This document shows, piece by piece, positions 20,801-35,800 of a DNA stretch of 38,717 bases. The stretch spans positions 1-38,717 of the forward strand of contig NZ_LGKG01000171.1 in the NCBI RefSeq assembly GCF_001294335.1. Reading direction: 5' to 3'. Each line of letters begins with the position of its first letter. The first letter of the stretch is position 1. The notes beneath the pieces are model-generated. The model ran no database searches. It was not told where the DNA came from and saw only the letters and a list, made by a program, of their open reading frames with translations. The position numbers were made by a program, and so were the translations under genes. Source of the DNA: Streptomyces chattanoogensis. Its GTDB lineage: Bacteria; Actinomycetota; Actinomycetes; Streptomycetales; Streptomycetaceae.

Positions 20801-23800
20801 GGCCGGCTGCGGCCGGGTGGAGGAACTCACCCTCGCCGCCCCGCTGGTGCTGCCCGAGGAGGGCGGCGTCCAGGTGCAGGTGTGGGTCGGCAGCCCCGAC
20901 GCGTCGGGCCGCCGCGAGGTGAGCATCCACTCCCGCCCCGACGGTCCGGAGGAGCTGCCCTGGACCCAGCACGCCGCGGGCACCCTCGTCGCCGGTGAGC
21001 ACCACGCCGGATTCGACGCCGCCGTCTGGCCGCCCGCCGACGCGCGTCCGCTGGACCTCGACGGCTTCTACGACCGCATGGCCGACACCGGCTTCGGATA
21101 CGGCCCCCTCTTCCAGGGACTGCGCGCCGCCTGGCGCAGCGGGGACGACGTCTACGCCGAGGTCACCCTGCCACAGGCCGTCGACTCCGCCGCGTCGTTC
21201 GGACTCCACCCGGCCCTGCTGGACGCCGCGCTGCACGCCGCGGCCTTCGTGGACCTGGGCGAGAACGCCCGCGGCGGCCTGCCCTTCTCATGGCAGGACG
21301 TCACCCTGCACGCGAGCGGGGCGAGCACGGTCCGGGTGAAACTGACTCCGGACGGGGACGACGCGGTGGCCATCGCCGTCGCCGACACCACCGGCGCCCC
21401 GGTCGCCTCGATCGGCTCGCTGGTCCTGCGCACCCTGCCCGACGAGCAGCTCGACGCGGCCAACTCCCTCGTCCGCGACGCCCTGTTCGAGGTGCGCTGG
21501 AGCGAACCGCGCCAAGCCGTCCAGGGGGCGCCCGCTTCGGCCGCCGTCCTCGGCCCCGACCTCTTCGGCCTGGAGCGGGCCCTTGCGCCGACCGATCTCA
21601 CGGTCACGGCGCTGCCCGGCCCGGACGCCGCCGCCCACGCCCCGGACGTGGTCCTCGCCCCCGTCGAGGGGGCGGCCGAGGACGAGGTCGTCACCGCCGT
21701 GCACGCCCGCACCGCCCACGTACTGGAACGCCTGCGGACCTGGCTGGAGGACGAGCGGTACGCCGCCTCCCGGCTGGTTTTCGTCACCCGTGGCGCCGTC
21801 GCCACCGACGCCCGGCAGGCACCCGACCCGGTGGCCGCCGCCGTGTGGGGCCTGGTACGGGCCGCCCAGACCGAACACCCCAGCCGCTTCGGGCTGTTGG
21901 ACCTGGACCCCGGCACCGCCGAGCCCGCCGCGGAGCCGCTGCTGCGGGCCCTGGCCCTGTCCTCGGACGAGCCACAGGCCGCCGTCCGCGGCACCACCGT
22001 GCTCACCGCGCGGCTCGCCCGCGCCCAGGCGCCGCGGGCCGCTACGGAGTGGGACCCCGAGGGCACCGTGGTCCTCACCGGGGCCACCGGCGGCCTGGGC
22101 CGCGTACTGGCCCGGCACCTGGTCGCCGAGCGCGGGGTACGCCACCTGCTGCTCGTCAGCCGCCGCGGTGCCGACGCCGACGGCGCCGGGGAACTCATGG
22201 CCGAACTGGCCGGGCACGGCGCGCAGGTGGCCCTCGCGGCCTGCGACCTGGCCGACCGCGTCGCCGTGCAACGGCTGCTGGCCGGTGTGCCCGCCGAGCA
22301 CCCCGTCACCGCCGTCGTGCACAGCGCAGGCAGCCTCGACGACGGCGTGATCGCCTCGCTCACCCCCGAGCGGATCAGTGCGGTCCTGCGGCCCAAGGCC
22401 GACGCCGTCTGGCACCTCCACGAGGCCACCCGGGACCTGGACCTGGCCGCCTTCGTCGTCTTCTCCTCCCTCTCCGGCACCGTGGGCGCGGCGGGCCAGG
22501 GCAACTACGCCGCCGCGAACGCCTTCCTCGACGCGCTCGCCCAACTGCGCCGCGCCCAGGGGCTGCCGGGGATCTCCCTGGCCTGGGGCCCGTGGGAGCC
22601 CACCGCCGGCATGACCGGCGGCCTCACGGACGAGGACCTCGACCGCCTGGCCCGTATGGGCACGCCCGCGCTCACCGAGGAACAGGGCACCGCCCTCTTC
22701 GACGCGGCCACCGCCACGGATGCCGCCGTCCTTCTGCCGACCAGGCTCGACCTGTCCGTCCTGCGCGTCCAGAGCGAGATACCGGCGCTGTGGCGCGGCC
22801 TGATCCGCACCCCGGCCCGTCGCTCGGTGGTCTCGGGCCAGGAGGCCGCCGTCACCCTCGTACAGAAGCTGTCCCGGCTGGCGGAGACCGACCGCCGCGA
22901 GGTCGTGCTCGACCTCGTGGCCGGACAGGTGGCCGCCGTGCTCGGCCACGCCGGCACCGCCGACATCGACCCGCGGCGCCCGCTGCGGGAGCTGGGCTTC
23001 GACTCGCTGACCGCCGTGGAACTGCGCAACCGGCTCAACGCGGCCACCGGGCTGCGCACCGCCGCGACGGTCATCTTCGACCATCCGACCGTCGATGCCC
23101 TCGCCGCGCACCTCCTCGACGGACTCATGGGCTCCGAGGCCGCCGCCGCGGCCGATGCGCCCCGTACCGCTACCGCCGCCGACGACGACCCCATCGTCAT
23201 CGTCGGCATGAGCTGCCGCTACCCGGGCGGCGTCGCCTCGCCCGAAGACCTGTGGCGGCTGGTCAGCGAGGGCACCGACGCCATCTCGGGCCTGCCCGCC
23301 GACCGGGGCTGGGACCTGGACGCGCTCTACGACCCGGACCCGGACCGCACCGGCACCTCCTGCTCCCGGTTCGGCGGATTCCTGCACACCGCAGCCGACT
23401 TCGACCCCGCCTTCTTCGGCATGAGCCCCCGCGAGGCTCTGGCGACCGACTCCCAGCAGCGGCTGCTCCTCGAAGCGTCCTGGGAGGCCGTCGAGCGGGC
23501 GGGCATCGACCCGGTGTCCCTGCGCGGCAGCCAGACCGGTGTGTTCGCGGGCGTGATGTACAACGACTACGCCACGGTGCTCTCCGGCGGGCAGTTCGAA
23601 GGCCACCAGGGCAGCGGCACCGCCCCGAGCGTCGCCTCCGGGCGCATCTCCTACACCCTCGGCCTCGAAGGCCCCGCCGTCACCGTCGACACCGCGTGCT
23701 CGTCCTCGCTGGTCGCCATGCACTGGGCGATGCAGGCCCTGCGCGCGGGGGAGTGCTCGCTCGCGCTGGCCGGCGGCGTCACGGTCATGTCGACGCCGGG

Positions 23801-26800
23801 TGCCCTCATCGAGTTCTCCCGGCAGCGCGGCCTGTCCCCGGACGGGCGCTGCAAGGCGTTCGGCGACGGCGCCGACGGCGTCGGCTGGTCCGAGGGCGTG
23901 GGCGTCCTCGTTCTGGAACGCCTCTCCGACGCCCGCCGCAACGGACACCGGGTCCTGGCCGTCGTCCGCGGCTCCGCCGTCAACCAGGACGGCGCCTCCA
24001 ACGGCCTGACCGCTCCCAACGGCCCCGCCCAGCAGCGGGTGATCCGGCAGGCGCTGTCCGCCGCCGGCCTGACCGCCACGGACATCGACGCGGTGGAGGG
24101 CCACGGCACCGGCACCACCCTCGGCGACCCCATCGAGGCCCAGGCACTGCTTGCCACGTACGGCCAGGACCGCGACCCGGACAGCCCGCTGCTGCTGGGC
24201 TCGGTGAAGTCCAACATCGGCCACACTCAGGCCGCGGCCGGCGTCGCCGGCGTCATCAAGATGGTCATGGCCATGCGCCACGGCGTGCTGCCCCGCACCC
24301 TGCACGCCGACGCGCCGTCCTCACACGTGGAGTGGGACTCCGGGGCGGTGCGCCTGCTCACCGACGAGACGCCCTGGCCGCAGGCCGACCGGCCGCGCCG
24401 CGCCGCCGTCTCCTCCTTCGGATTCAGCGGCACCAACGCCCACCTCATCGTCGAGGAGCCGGCAGCCGTCGCCGAGCAGCGCGAAGAGCCGGCGCTCACC
24501 CCGGCCGTCGTGCCCTGGACGCTGTCCGGCAAGAACCGGGCGGCGCTGCGCGACCAGGCCGCCCGCCTGCGGACTTTCCTTGACGAGCGCCCCGCCCTGA
24601 ACCTGGCCGATGTCGCGCTGTCCCTGGCCACCACCCGCTCGGCCTTCGACCAGCGTGCCGTCGTCACCGGCGATCGCGACGAACTGCTGCACGCCCTCGC
24701 CGACCTGGCCGCCGACCGGCCGGGCCCCGCGCTCACCGAGGGCGAGGTCGGCGGCGCGGGCAAGCTGGCCGTGGTGTTCTCCGGGCAGGGCAGCCAGCGC
24801 CCCGGCGCCGGCCGTGAACTCGCCGCCCGCTTCCCCGCGTTCGCCCAGGCCCTCGACGAGGTGACCGCCGCCCTCGACCCGCACCTGGACCGCCCCCTCA
24901 AGGACGTCCTGTTCGCCCCGGAGGGCAGCCCCGAGGCGGCGCTGCTGGACCGCACCGAGTGGACCCAGCCCGCGCTGTTCGCCGTCGGGGTCGCGCTCCA
25001 CCGGCTGTTCCGCAGCTGGGGCATCCGCCCCGACGTGCTGATGGGCCACTCCATCGGCGAGATCACCGCCGCGCATGTCGCGGGCGTCCTCTCGCTGCCC
25101 GACGCGGCCCGTCTGGTGATCGCGCGCGGACGGCTGATGCAAGAACTGCCCGCCGGCGGCGCGATGATCTCCCTTCAGGCCACCGAGGACGAGACCGCGC
25201 CGCTGCTCGCCGGGCGCGAGCACGAGGTCTCCCTCGCCGCCGTCAACGGCCCCCGCAGCGTCGTGGTCGCCGGAGAACTGGCCGCCGTCGAGGAGATCGC
25301 CGCCCACTTCGCGGCCCAGGGCCGCAAGACCAAGCGGCTGCCGGTCAGCCACGCCTTCCACTCGCCGCTCATGGAGCCCGCGCTCGACGGGCTGCGCGAG
25401 GTCGCCGCCGAGCTCACCTACCACGCCCCGGACGTGACCGTCATCTCCGGCCTGACCGGACGCCCCGCCACCGACGACGAGCTGCGCAGTGCCGACTACT
25501 GGGTCGCGCACGCCCGCGGCGCCGTCCGCTTCGCCGACACCCTGCGCGCCGCGCACGACTGCGGCGCCGGCACCTTCCTCGAACTCGGCCCCGACAGCGT
25601 GCTGTCGGCCGCCGCCCAGGACGCCCTCGGCGACGACGCGGACGCGCACATCGTCCCGATGCTGCGCGCCGGGCGCGGCGAGGAGCGCTGCGCGGCCACC
25701 GCGCTGGCCCGCCTGCACGTCCGCGGCACGGCCGTCGACTGGCCCGCGTACCTCGCCGGCACCGGAGCCCGCACCCTCGACCTGCCCACCTACGCCTTCC
25801 AGCACGAGCGCTACTGGCCCGAACAGACCCCGGCCCGACTCGCGCAGGGCGCCGCCGACCCCGCGGACGCCGAGCTGTGGGGCGCCGTCGAACGCGGCGA
25901 CGCCACGGAACTGGCCGCCCTCCTCGGGCTGCGCGACGAACAGCACGCCTCCCTGTACGCCCTGCTGCCCGCGCTGTCCTCCTGGCGCCAGCACCGGCAC
26001 GAGAAGGCGCTGTTGGACTCCACCCGCTACCGCGTGGCCTGGCGCCCCGTGCCGGCAACCGCCGCACCCGTACTGGACGGCACCTGGCTGCTCGTCACCG
26101 CCGACGGCATCGACAGCGACGAGATCCTCGATGCGCTGCGCGGCCACGGCGCCCAGTTCGAGCCCCTCGTCCTGGACGATGCCTGCCGCGACCGCGCCCA
26201 CCTCGCCGACCGGCTCGCCGCCGTACGCGACCAGGACCGGCCCCTGACCGGTGTGCTGTCCCTGCTGCCGCTAGCCGACCGGCCCGGTGACGAGACGGGC
26301 GCCCAGCCGTCCACCGGGCTCGCGCTGAGCCTCGTGCTGATCCGGGCGCTCGCCGACACCGACCTCGCCGCGCCCCTGTGGACCCTGACCCGGGGCGCCG
26401 TCACCACCGGCGCCGACGACCCGCTCACCCACCCCCTCCAGGCCGCGGCCTGGGGACTGGGCCGGGTCGCCGCCCTGGAACACCCGCAGCTGTGGGGCGG
26501 CCTGATCGACCTGCCGGCCGCCCTCGACGCACCCGCCACCCAGCACCTCGTCAGCGCGCTGGCCGCACAGGGAGGCGAGGACCAGATCGCCGTCCGCGCC
26601 ACCGGAGCGCTCGGCCGCCGCCTGGTGCGCCACCCGCAGGCCGAACTGCCCCCGGCCGACACGTTCACCGCGCGCGGCACCGTGCTCGTCACCGGGGGCA
26701 CCGGAGCGCTCGGTGCGGAGGCGGCCCGCTGGCTCGCCCGCAGCGGCGCCGAGCACCTCCTGCTCACCAGCCGCCGCGGCCCCGACGCCCCCGGCGCCGC

Positions 26801-29800
26801 CGAACTGGCCGCCGAAATCGAGGAGTTGGGGGCACGGGTCACCCTCGCGGCCTGCGACACCGCCGACCGCGACGCACTCGCCGCGCTGCTGGACTCCGTA
26901 CCCGACGAGCACCCGCTGACCGGCGTCGTACACGCGGCCGGTGTCGGCCAGGCGGCCGCACTCGCCGACACCCCACTGGCCGACGCCGCCCAGGCGATGG
27001 CCGCCAAGCTGCTCGGCGCGGCCCACCTCGACAGCCTCCTGGACGGCCACGACCTGGACTTCTTCGTCCTGGTCTCCTCGATCGCCGGAGTGTGGGGCAG
27101 CGCCGGACAGAGCGCCTACAGCGCCGCCAACGCCTACCTCGACGCCCTCGCCGAGCGCCGCGCGGCCCGCGGCCTGCCCGCCACCTCCGTCGCCTGGGGC
27201 CCCTGGGCCGAGGCCGGCATGGCCACCCACGAGGCCGTCACCGACGAACTGCACCGGCGCGGGCTGCGCTTCCTCGCGCCCGCGACCGCCCTCGCCGAAC
27301 TGCGGCGCGCCGTCGTCCACCAGGACGTCACCGTCACGGTCGCCGACATCGACTGGGAGCGCTACCACCCCGTCTTCACCTCCACCCGCCCCAGCGCCCT
27401 CTTCGACGAACTGGCCGAGGTCCAGGCACTGGCACGCGCCGAGGGCGAAAGCGCCGCGCCCGAATTCGCCGCGCGCCTGCGGGGCCTGGACCAGGACGAG
27501 CAGGAGCGGCTGCTGGGCGACCTGGTGCGCGCCGAGGCGGCCATCGCCCTCGGCCACGACTCCGCGGACGCCATCGCGGAACGGCGGGCCTTCCGCGACG
27601 CCGGCTTCGACTCGCTGACCGCCGTGGAACTGCGCAAGCGGCTGGCCGCCCTCACCGGCCTGGCGCTGCCCGCCACCCTCGTCTTCGACTACCCGACCCC
27701 CGTCGCCCTCGCCCGCCACCTGCGCGAGGAACTCCTGGGCACCAGCGGTGACATGGCCGCTCCCGTGGCCACGGCTGCCGGCGGCTTCGACGAGCCCATC
27801 GCCATCGTCGGCATGAGCTGCCGCTTCCCCGGCGGCGTCCGCTCCCCGCGGCAGCTGTGGGACCTGGTCAGCGAAGGCGTCGACGCCATCAGCGACTTCC
27901 CCGTCAACCGCGGCTGGCACACCGACGGCCTTTTCCATCCCGACCCGGACAACCCCGGTACGACGTACTCCACCCAGGGCGGGTTCCTGCACGACGCGGG
28001 CGAGTTCGACGCCTCCTTCTTCGGCATCTCGCCGCGCGAGGCGCTGTCGATGGACCCCCAGCAGCGGCTGCTGCTGGAGACCACCTGGGAGGCGTTCGAG
28101 CACGCCGGCATCGACCCCACCACCGTCCACGGCACCACGACCGGGACCTTCATCGGCTCCACCTACCAGGAGTACGGACTCGGCGTCGAGGACGGCTCCG
28201 CCGGCCACCTGGTGACCGGCACCAGCCCCAGCGTGCTCTCCGGGCGCCTGGCCTACCTCTTCGGCCTCGAAGGCCCGGCCGTCACCGTCGACACCGCCTG
28301 CTCCTCGTCCCTGGTCGCCCTGCACCTGGCCTGCCAGTCGCTGCGCAACGGCGAGAGCTCCCTGGCCCTGGCCGGCGGCGCGACCGTGATGACCAACCCC
28401 AACCCGTTCGTCGCCTTCAGCCGGCAGCGAGCCCTGGCCGGCGACGGCCGCTGCAAGGCGTTCTCCGACGGCGCCGACGGTATGACCCTGGCCGAGGGCG
28501 TCGGCGTCCTCGTCCTGGAGCGCCTCTCGGACGCCCGGCGCAACGGGCACGAGATCCTCGCCGTCGTCCGCGGTTCGGCCATCAACCAGGACGGCGCCTC
28601 CAACGGCCTGTCCGCCCCCAACGGCCCCTCCCAGCAGCGCGTCATCCGCCAGGCCCTGGCCAACTCGGGGCTCGCCCCGGCGGACGTCGACGCCGTCGAG
28701 GCCCACGGCACCGGCACCGCCCTCGGCGACCCCATCGAGGCCCAGGCCCTGCTCGCCACCTACGGACCGGGCCGCGACCCGGGGAGCCCGCTGCTGCTGG
28801 GCTCGGTGAAGTCCAACATCGGCCACACCCAGTCGGCGGCCGGCGTGGCCGGCGTCATCAAGATGGTCCTGGCTCTGCGCAACGGACAGCTGCCGCGCAC
28901 CCTGCACGCCGACACCCCCTCCCGCCACATCGACTGGACCCCCGGCACCGTCTCCCTGCTGACCGAACCCACCGACTGGCCCCAGGGCGAGCGCCCCCGC
29001 CGCTGCGCGGTCTCCTCCTTCGGCATCAGCGGCACCAACGCCCACACCATCCTCGAAGAAGCCCCCCGCCCGCACGAGACGAACCCCGCACAGCCGGTGC
29101 CCCCGGCCGGCGGCGCCGTCCCCTGGGTGCTGTCCGCCCGGACCCCGGGCGCGCTGCGTGCCCAGGCGGCCCACCTCGCCGCCCACCTCGACGGCGAGGC
29201 ACCCGGTGCCCTCGACGTCGGCCACACCCTGGTGGCCACGCGCACCCTCTTCGACCACCGCGCCGTCGTCGTCGGCACCGACGACGCGTCCCGGCGCGCG
29301 GCCCTGGACGCCCTCGCCACCGGCGGCTCCGCACCCGGCATCGTCCAGGGCGCGGCCGACACCGACGGCAAGACCGTCTTCGTCTTCCCCGGCCAGGGCT
29401 CCCAGTGGGCCGGCATGGGAGCGCGGCTCCTCGAGGAGTCCCCGGTCTTCGCCGCGCGCCTGACCGAATGCGCCACCGCCCTCTCGGAGTTCGTCGACTG
29501 GTCCCTGCTCGACGTGCTGCGCCAGGCCGACGGCGCGCCGACCCTGGACCGCGTCGACGTCGTCCAGCCCGCCTCCTTCGCCGTCATGGTCTCCCTGGCC
29601 GCGCTGTGGGCCTCCCACGGCATCACCCCCGATGCCGTGGTCGGCCACTCGCAGGGCGAGATCGCCGCGGCCGCCGTCGCCGGGGCACTCTCACTGCAGG
29701 ACGCGGCCCGCGTCGTCGCGCTGCGCAGCCAGGCCATCGCCCGCGGGCTGGCCGGATCCGGCGGCATGCTGTCGGTCCCGCTGCCCGCCGCCGACGTCGA

Positions 29801-32800
29801 ACAGCGCCTCGCCGGGGCCGCCGGGTACAGCGACCTGTCGATCGCCGCCGTCAACGGCCCCCGGTCCACCGTCGTCTCCGGCGCCACCGCGCCGCTGGAC
29901 GCCCTCCAGGCCGAACTGGTCGCCGAGGACATCCGCGCCAAGCGCATCGCCGTGGACTACGCCTCGCACTCCGCCCAGGTCGAGCGGGTGCGCGACGAAC
30001 TGAGCACCGTCCTCGCGCCGGTGCGCCCACGCCCGGCGCAGGTGCCCTTCTTCTCCACCGTCACCGGTGACTGGCTGGACACCACCGTCATGGACGCGGA
30101 GTACTGGTTCACCAACCTGCGCCAGACCGTCCACTTCCAGCCCGCCATCGGTGAACTCCTCGCCCAGGGCCACCACTTCTTCATCGAGGTCAGCTCCCAC
30201 CCCGTCCTGTCCATGGGCATCCAGGCGACCGCCGAGGAAGCCGGGGCCGCCGCCGCGGTGCTCGGCACGCTCCGGCGCGACACCGGCGGCACCGACCGCT
30301 TCCTGACCTCCCTGGCCGAAGCCTTCGTCCGGGGCGCGGGCGCCGACTGGTCCGCCGTCTTCGCCGGCAGCGGCGCCCGCCGGGTGCCGCTGCCCACCTA
30401 CGCCTTCCAGCGCGAGCACCTGTGGGCGATCCCCGAGCGGTCCCAGAACCGGCCCGAAGCGGACCCCGCGGACGCCGAGTTCTGGACCGCGGTCGAGGAG
30501 GAGGACGTCGAAGCGCTCGCCTCCAGCCTGCGCCTGGACCGCACCTCCCTGGCCCCGGTCCTCCCGGCCCTCTCGCACTGGCGCAAGCGCCGCCGCGAGC
30601 TGTCCACCGTGGACTCCTGGCGCTACCGCGCCACCTGGAAGCCGCTGACCAGCCTGCCCGCGGCGGATCTGACGGGCACCTGGCTCGTCGTCGCCCCCGA
30701 AGGGGCCGACACCGACAGCCTGACCGGTGTCCTCGCCGCCCACGGCGCCGAGACGCGCACCCTCGTCCTGGACGACGCCTGCGCCGACCGCGCCACCCTG
30801 ACCGCGCGCCTGACCGGCCTCGACGGCGCGACGGACCTCACGGGTGTGGTGTCCCTGCCGGCCCGGGCCGACGAGGCGAGCGCCACACACCCGGCGCTCA
30901 GCCGCGCTCTGGCCCTGACCGTCGCGCTCGTCCAGGCACTCGGCGACGCCGGAATCGACGCACCCCTGTGGTGCCTGACCCAAGGCGCCGTCTCCACCGG
31001 CCGCGCCGACCGGCTCACCCGCCCCGACCAGGCCCAGATCCTCGGCCTCGGCTGGACGGCCGCCCTCGAACACCCGCAGCGCTGGGGCGGCCTGGTCGAC
31101 CTGCCCGAACAGCTCGACCAGCGGGCCGGCGAGCGCCTGGCCGCCATCCTGACCGGCCGCAGTGGCGAGGACCAGCTCGCCGTCCGCTCCTCGGGCGTCC
31201 TCGCCCGCCGCGTCGTACGCGCCACCCCCGCGGACCCCGCCCCGGCCCGCCCCTGGACGCCGAGGGGCACCACCCTTGTCACCGGCGGCACCGGCACGCT
31301 CGCCCCGCACCTGGCCCGCTGGCTCGCCCAGCAGGGCGCCGAGCACATCGTGCTCACCAGCCGCCGCGGTCCGGCCGCGCCCGGCGCGGGAGAACTCGTA
31401 CGGGAACTGGCCGAGTTGGGCTGCACGGCCGAGGCCGTGGCCTGTGACCTGACCGACCGCGACGCGGTCGCTCAGATGCTCGCCGCGCTCGAGGCCGAGG
31501 GCCGCACCGTACGCACCGTCGTGCACACCGCCGTCACCATCGAGCTGGCGCCGCTGGACGAGACGTCCCTCGACGACTTCGCGAAGGTCATGGACGCCAA
31601 GGTCACCGGCGCCCGGAACCTGGACGAACTCCTCGGCGACGACCTCGACGCCTTCGTCCTGTACTCCTCCACCGCCGGCATGTGGGGCAGCGGCGCCCAC
31701 GCCGCCTACGTCGCCGGCAACGCGTATCTCAACGCCCTGGCCGAACACCGCCGTGCCCGCGGCGCCCGGGCCACCGCCGTCTCCTGGGGCATCTGGGCCG
31801 ACGACCTCAAGCTCGGCCGCGTCGACCCCGGCCAGATCCGCCGCAGCGGGCTGGTCTTCATGGATCCCCAACTGGCGCTCACCGGCCTGCGCCAGGCCCT
31901 CGACGACGATGAGACGCTCCTGGCCGTCGCCGACGTGGACTGGGAGCGCTACTACCCCGTCTTCACCTCCGCGCGGCCCACCCGGCTCTTCGAGGACCTG
32001 CCCGAAGTCCAGCGGCTCGAGGAGAACACCACCCACGTCGCGGACTCCGGCAGCGAGTTCGCCACCCGGCTCCTCGGGCTGGCCGCGGCCGAGCAGGACC
32101 GTCTCCTGCTGGATCTCGTGCGCACCGAGGCGGCCACCGCGCTCGGCCACGCCTCACCCGACGTGCTCTCCGAACAACGTGCCTTCCGCGACGTCGGCTT
32201 CGACTCGCTGACCGCCGTCGACCTGCGCAACCGGATCTCCACCGTGACCGGGCTCGCCCTGCCGAGCACCATGGTCTTCGACTACCCCAACCCGCTCGCA
32301 CTCGTCGCCTTCCTGCGCGAGGCGATCACCGGCACCGCCACCGCGGCCCCGGAGACCTCCACCACCACCGCTGTCGACGACGAGCCCATCGCCATCATCG
32401 GCATGAGCTGCCGCTACCCCGGCGGCGTCGGCTCACCGGAGGACCTGTGGCGCCTGGTCGCCGAGGGCGGCGACGCCACCGGCGAGTTCCCCACCGACCG
32501 CGGCTGGGACGCCGAGGGCCTCTACGACCCCGACCCCGACCGGGCCGGCCACACCTACTCGACCCGGGGCGGCTTCCTCCACGACGCCGCCGACTTCGAC
32601 GCCTCCTTCTTCGGCATCTCGCCCCGCGAGGCCCTGGCCATGGACCCCCAGCAGCGGCTGCTGCTGGAGACCTCCTGGGAGGCGATGGAGCGCGCCGGGA
32701 TCGACCCCGCCACCCTGCGCGGCAGCAGCACCGGCACGTTCATCGGCGCCAGTTACCAGGACTACGGAGCCTTCGGCGCGGGCCCGGAAGGCGCCGAGGG

Positions 32801-35800
32801 ACACCTGATCACCGGCACCATCTCCAGCGTCCTGTCCGGCCGGCTCTCCTACACCTACGGCTTCGAGGGCCCGGCCGTCTCCCTCGACACCGCCTGCTCC
32901 TCCTCCCTGGTCGCCCTGCACCTGGCCTGCCAGTCCCTGCGCAACGGCGAGAGCTCCCTGGCCCTCGCGGGCGGCGTCAGCATCATGTCCACGCCCGGGG
33001 CGTTCGTCGGCTTCAGCCGGCAGCGCGCGATGGCGGCCGACGGCCGCTGCAAGGCGTACTCCGACCAGGCCGACGGCATGAGCCTGGCCGAAGGCGTCGG
33101 CCTGGTCCTCGTCGAGCGGCTCTCCGACGCCCGCCGCAACGGGCACCAGGTCCTGGCCGTCATCCGGGGCTCTGCCGTGAACCAGGACGGCGCCTCCAAC
33201 GGGCTGACCGCGCCCAACGGTCCGTCCCAGCAGCGCGTCATCCGCCAGGCCCTGGCCAACGCCGGTGTCCAGGCTGCCGAGGTCGACGTCATCGACGGAC
33301 ACGGCACCGGTACCGCCCTCGGCGACCCGATCGAGGCCCAGGCGCTGCTTGCCACGTACGGCCAGGACCGCGACCCGCACAGCCCGCTGCTGCTGGGCTC
33401 CGTCAAGTCCAACATCGGCCACACCCAGATGGCGTCCGGCGTCGCCAGCGTCATCAAGATGGTCATGGCCATGCGCCACGCCGCCGTGCCGCAGAGCCTG
33501 CACATCGACCGGCCCTCCTCGCACGTCGACTGGAGCTCCGGCGCCCTCCACCTGCTCACCGAGCCGCTGCCCTGGCCGACCACCGGACACCCGCGCCGCG
33601 CGGGCGTCTCCTCCTTCGGACTCAGCGGCACCAACGTCCACACCATCCTCGAACAGGCCCCGGAAGACCGGACCGAGGGCGACGAGGGGGACACCGCCAC
33701 CGCACCGGCCCGCCCGGCCGACCCCACCCCTGTCACCCCCGTCACCCCCGTTCTCCTGACCCTGTCCGGACACACCGAAGCGGGCCTGCGCGCCCAGGCC
33801 GGACGGCTCCTGACCCACCTCACCGACCACCCCGAACTGCCGCTCACCGACCTCGCGTTCTCCCTCGCCACCTCCCGGACCGCCCTGGAGCACCGCGCGG
33901 CCGTCGTCACCGACGCCCCCGGCACCCTCACCCGCGCCCTGACCGCGCTGCGCGACGCGACCCCCGACGGCGGACTGCTCACCGGCCGCCCGGACCGCGG
34001 CCGACTGGCCTTCCTCTTCACCGGCCAGGGCAGCCAGCGCCCCGGAATGGGCCGCGAGCTCTACGACCGCCACCCGGTCTACGCCGAGGCCCTGGACGCC
34101 GCACTGGCCCGCTTCGACCTCGCACTCGACCGCCCGCTGCGGGAGATCCTCTTCGCCGACCCCGGTACCCCCGAGGCCGCACTGCTGGACGACACCGGCT
34201 ACACCCAGCCGGCCCTCTTCGCCCTCGAAGTGGCGCTGTTCCGCCTCGCCGAGTCCTGGGGCCTGCGCCCCGACTACGTCGCGGGCCACTCCATCGGCGA
34301 GTTCGCCGCGGCGCACGCCGCCGGAGTCCTCTCCCTGGAGGACGCCTGCACCCTCGTCGCGGCCCGCGCCCGCCTGATGGCGGCCCTGCCCCCGGGCGGT
34401 GCCATGGCCTCCGTCGAGGCCGCCGAGGACGAGGTGGCCGCCGTGCTCGCCCCGTACGAGGGACGGGCCGTGGTCGCCGCCGTCAACACCCCGGCGTCGC
34501 TGGTCGTCTCGGGCGACGAGGACGTGGTGCTCGCCGTGGCGGCCCACTTCCACGAGCTCGGCCGCCGCACCAAGCGGCTGCCGGTCAGCCACGCCTTCCA
34601 CTCGCCGCACATGGACGCGATGCTGGACGCCTTCGCCCGTGCCGCCGAAGGCGTCACCTTCCACCCGCCGGAGCTGCCGCTGGTCTCCACCCTCACCGGC
34701 GAGCCGATCCCGGCCGACGACCTGTGCTCGGCGCAGTACTGGACCCGGCAGGCCCGCGGGACCGTCCGCTTCGCCGACGCCGTACGGCACCTCACCGAGC
34801 ACGGCGTGACGACCTTCTTCGAGCTCGGCCCGGACGCCGTACTCAGCGGCGCGGTACGCGAGAGCACCGGCGAGCGGACGCCCGCCACCGCCATCCCGGC
34901 ACTGCGCCGCGACCGGCCCGAGGCCCCGGCCCTGACCACGGCACTGGCCCGGCTCCACCTCCACGGGGTACGGGTCGACTGGGACGCCGTGTTCGCCGGC
35001 AGCGGCGCCCGGCGGACCGACCTGCCCACCTACCCCTTCCAGCGTGAGCGCTACTGGCCCGAGGCGGCCGCCGGAGCCGCCGCCCCCGCACACCCCGCCG
35101 ACGCGGCGGACGCGGAGTTCTGGTCGGCCGTCGAGCGCGCGGACCTCGCATCCCTGGGCTCCTCGCTGGACCTGGACGACGACACCCTCAACGCCGTCGT
35201 GCCCGCCCTCTCCTCCTGGCGGCGCAGGAGCCGGGAGCGCTCCACCGTCGACGGCTGGCGCTACCGGACCACCTGGAAGCCCCTGACCGGCACCTCCGCC
35301 ACCGGGCACCCGGCCGGGACCTGGCTGGTGCTCGCACCGGCCGACGGCGAGCGGGCCTGGACCGATGCGGTCGCCGGGGCCCTGGGCGCCGACGCCGTAC
35401 GGGTGGACATCACCGCCCCGCGGCGCCGGGAACTGGCCGAGCGGATGGGCGAACTGGCTGAAGAGTACGGTGAGTTCGCGGGCGTCCTGTCCCTGCTGGC
35501 AACGGCCGACGAAGGCACCGAGGGCGCTGATGAAGCCACGACCCCGGGCCTCCTGCTGACGGCGACCGCCCTCCAGGCCCTGGGCGACGCGGGCATCGAG
35601 GCCCCCCTGTGGTGCGTGACCCGCACCGCCGTGGCCGTGGACCGCGCCGAACACCCGGCCCGCCCCGCCCAGGCCGCCGTCTGGGGCCTGGGCAGGGTCG
35701 CCGCACTGGAGCACCCGCAGCGCTGGGGCGGCCTCGTCGATCTCCCCGACGAGCTCGACGGCACCACCTTGCGCCGTCTGGCCACCGTCCTCGCCGACAG

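Noticed and set aside
17820..23130. Treating the first module of the giant PKS as module 1 of the whole pathway
   Set aside because: A DH-KR unit followed by OH, OH with methyl, and OH does not fit the start of known polyenes, but fits PimS2-like modules. Gene order after pimI also favours PimS2.
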